A program made the position numbers and the translations under genes. The notes beneath the pieces were generated by a model. That model saw only the letters and a program-made list of their open reading frames with translations. It did not search any database and had not been told where the DNA came from. A DNA stretch of 64,000 nt, taken from CAZMSQ01 sp964569025 (lineage in GTDB: Bacteria > Bacteroidota > Bacteroidia > Chitinophagales > Saprospiraceae). The stretch spans positions 186,001 through 250,000 of the forward strand of contig CAZMSQ010000001.1 in NCBI GenBank assembly GCA_964569025.1. Reading direction: 5' to 3'. Below, piece after piece: positions 62,774 through 64,000 of the stretch; within the stretch, counting starts at the first letter, position 1; each line of letters starts with the position of its first letter.

Positions 62774-64000
62774 ATGCTCGGTCAGAAGCTCAGTCAGAAA
62801 ATGGTCCAAAAGCTGTCGCCTCAGCAGATTCAGCTCATGAAACTGCTGCAGATTCCGACTGCGACGCTGAGCCAGCGCATCAAGGAGGAGCTTGAGGCCA
62901 ATCCGGCCCTTGACGAAGGGCAGCACGAAGATGAAGACGATTTTCCGGTGCGTAGTTCTGATGATTCAGGCAGTGAGGCTGAAGCGGATCAGGCCGATGA
63001 TGGCGGGGGAGAAGATTTTGAGCTGGACGAGTATTTGCAGGATTATATTGACGAGGACCCAGCCACCTACAAATTGAAGGGCGACCAGATGTTCGCTGAT
63101 GAAGAGGATAAGGAAGCCCCAATTGCAGTTGAAGAAACCTTCATAGACCATCTTGAAAGCCAGCTGGGCATGCTGGATCTCGATGAACGTCAGGAGCAGA
63201 TTGCGTTGCAGCTCATTGGGAGCATTGACGAAGATGGCTATTTGCGACGAGAGCTTCCAGCCTTGGTGAATGATTTGTTGTTTTCCAGAAACATCATCAC
63301 CACAGAAAAGGAGGTGGATGAATTACTCCATCTGATTCAGACTTTTGACCCTCCTGGCGTGGGAGCCCGTGATTTACAAGAGTGCCTGCTCATTCAACTT
63401 CGCCTAAAGCTTGATGCAAGTCTTGCTGCCGCGGATGATGAAGATTGTCATTCTCTTGCACTTGCAGAGCGTATTATCCGGGATTACTTTGATGAGTTTT
63501 CCAAAAAGCATTACACAAAGCTGGATCGAAAGCTTGGGCTTCGTGATGATCAACTCAAAGAGGTCATCCAGCAAATCATAAAGTTGAATCCAAAGCCGGC
63601 AAGTGGATTGGCGACAACGCCAAACCGCAATCCTTACTACATCATACCGGACTTTATCATTGAAAATCGCGATGGAGAGCTCGAACTCAGTCTCAACACC
63701 AGAAATGCTCCGGACCTGCGCATCAATAACCACTACAAAGAGATGCTACAGGATTATCAGGCGGGACGAAATGGCAAAAAGCAAGACAAAAAGGAGAAAG
63801 AGGCCGTCATGTTTATCAAGCAGAAAATCGATTCGGCTCGCTGGTTCATTGATGCCATCCGACAGCGGCAAGAGACCATGTATAAAACCATGTATGCCAT
63901 TCTTCAATATCAGTATGATTACTTTCTCACGGGCAACCAGCGCAGGCTGAAGCCAATGATTCTCAAGGATGTGGCCGATATGACAGGTCTTGATATCTCG
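62774..64000 (+). CDS. rpoN: RNA polymerase sigma-54 factor (3' end outside window)
   Basis: 409 residues are visible from the ATG at 62774, and the frame is still open at the window end. The N-terminal activator-interacting region is rich in Gln and Leu (QKLSQKMVQKLSPQQIQLMK). An acidic stretch follows (about 50-110), then the core-binding domain with IALQLIGSIDEDGYL and LIQTFDPPGVGARDLQECL. The visible end (LKPMILKDVADMTGLDIS) leads into the DNA-binding region; the RpoN box lies beyond the window. It directs transcription from -24/-12 promoters with enhancer-binding ATPases. The gene is separate from mtnA by 72 bases. Confidence 0.95.
   Translation, partial: MLGQKLSQKMVQKLSPQQIQLMKLLQIPTATLSQRIKEELEANPALDEGQHEDEDDFPVRSSDDSGSEAEADQADDGGGEDFELDEYLQDYIDEDPATYKLKGDQMFADEEDKEAPIAVEETFIDHLESQLGMLDLDERQEQIALQLIGSIDEDGYLRRELPALVNDLLFSRNIITTEKEVDELLHLIQTFDPPGVGARDLQECLLIQLRLKLDASLAAADDEDCHSLALAERIIRDYFDEFSKKHYTKLDRKLGLRDDQLKEVIQQIIKLNPKPASGLATTPNRNPYYIIPDFIIENRDGELELSLNTRNAPDLRINNHYKEMLQDYQAGRNGKKQDKKEKEAVMFIKQKIDSARWFIDAIRQRQETMYKTMYAILQYQYDYFLTGNQRRLKPMILKDVADMTGLDIS

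Overview
The window looks like a chromosomal scaffold from a Bacteroidota bacterium, probably a Saprospiria-like, T9SS-secreting lineage. Four signs support this. Four giant surface proteins end in a T9SS C-terminal sorting domain. A GldB-like lipoprotein and a PorT-like barrel are present. atpD-atpC stands apart from any other atp gene. Several genes have promoters of the Bacteroidota type (TTG/TTTG, about 19-20 nt, TAnnTTTG). The scaffold has two 100-N gaps (15571-15670 and 25817-25916). The first is an artefact: its flanks are the same 55 bp and the reading frame is continuous once they are merged.

Layout. 1-10569: the 3' end of one giant HYR-type protein and a complete 2931-residue one, each closed by a strong hairpin. 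10767-12566 (minus): elongator tRNA-Met, a C4 zinc-ribbon coiled-coil protein and a Nif3-family protein. 12981-25750: a third giant gene, split by the false gap, coding for about 4190 residues when merged. 25917-27787 (minus): an alpha/beta hydrolase cut by the second gap, overlapping a tRNA-queuosine mannosyltransferase-like glycosyltransferase. 27832-35138 (plus): an Opp/Dpp-type permease, a GAF-SpoIIE phosphatase, a TM2-TPR-SHOCT protein, a CBS protein, a BamA/TamA-like barrel, NAD kinase and a XerD-type recombinase. 35165-40684: a family 2 glycosyltransferase, atpD-atpC, a flippase, a 54-residue membrane protein and trmB. 40863-48398: the fourth giant protein, with about 21 tandem 80-residue repeats. 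48607-58606: a TPR protein, a SPOR-type envelope protein, smpB, and a tight minus-strand operon around lptB (PorT-like barrel, Ig-like lipoprotein, LptB, two small lipoproteins, O-methyltransferase), followed by a GldB-like gene and a low-molecular-weight phosphatase. 58774-64000: trkA-trkH-mtnA and the start of rpoN.

How it fits together. The four giant proteins share one C-terminal plan: SprB-like repeat, carboxypeptidase-regulatory-like domain, dockerin, cohesin-like domain, T9SS sorting domain. Two of them also carry cohesin-like domains at the N terminus. Cohesin-like and dockerin modules on one secreted chain could let these proteins join head to tail or to each other on the cell surface. 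That is an inference, and it is the most interesting idea in the window. The rest is largely envelope biogenesis (LptB, BamA-like, flippase, SPOR protein, GldB-like) and housekeeping.
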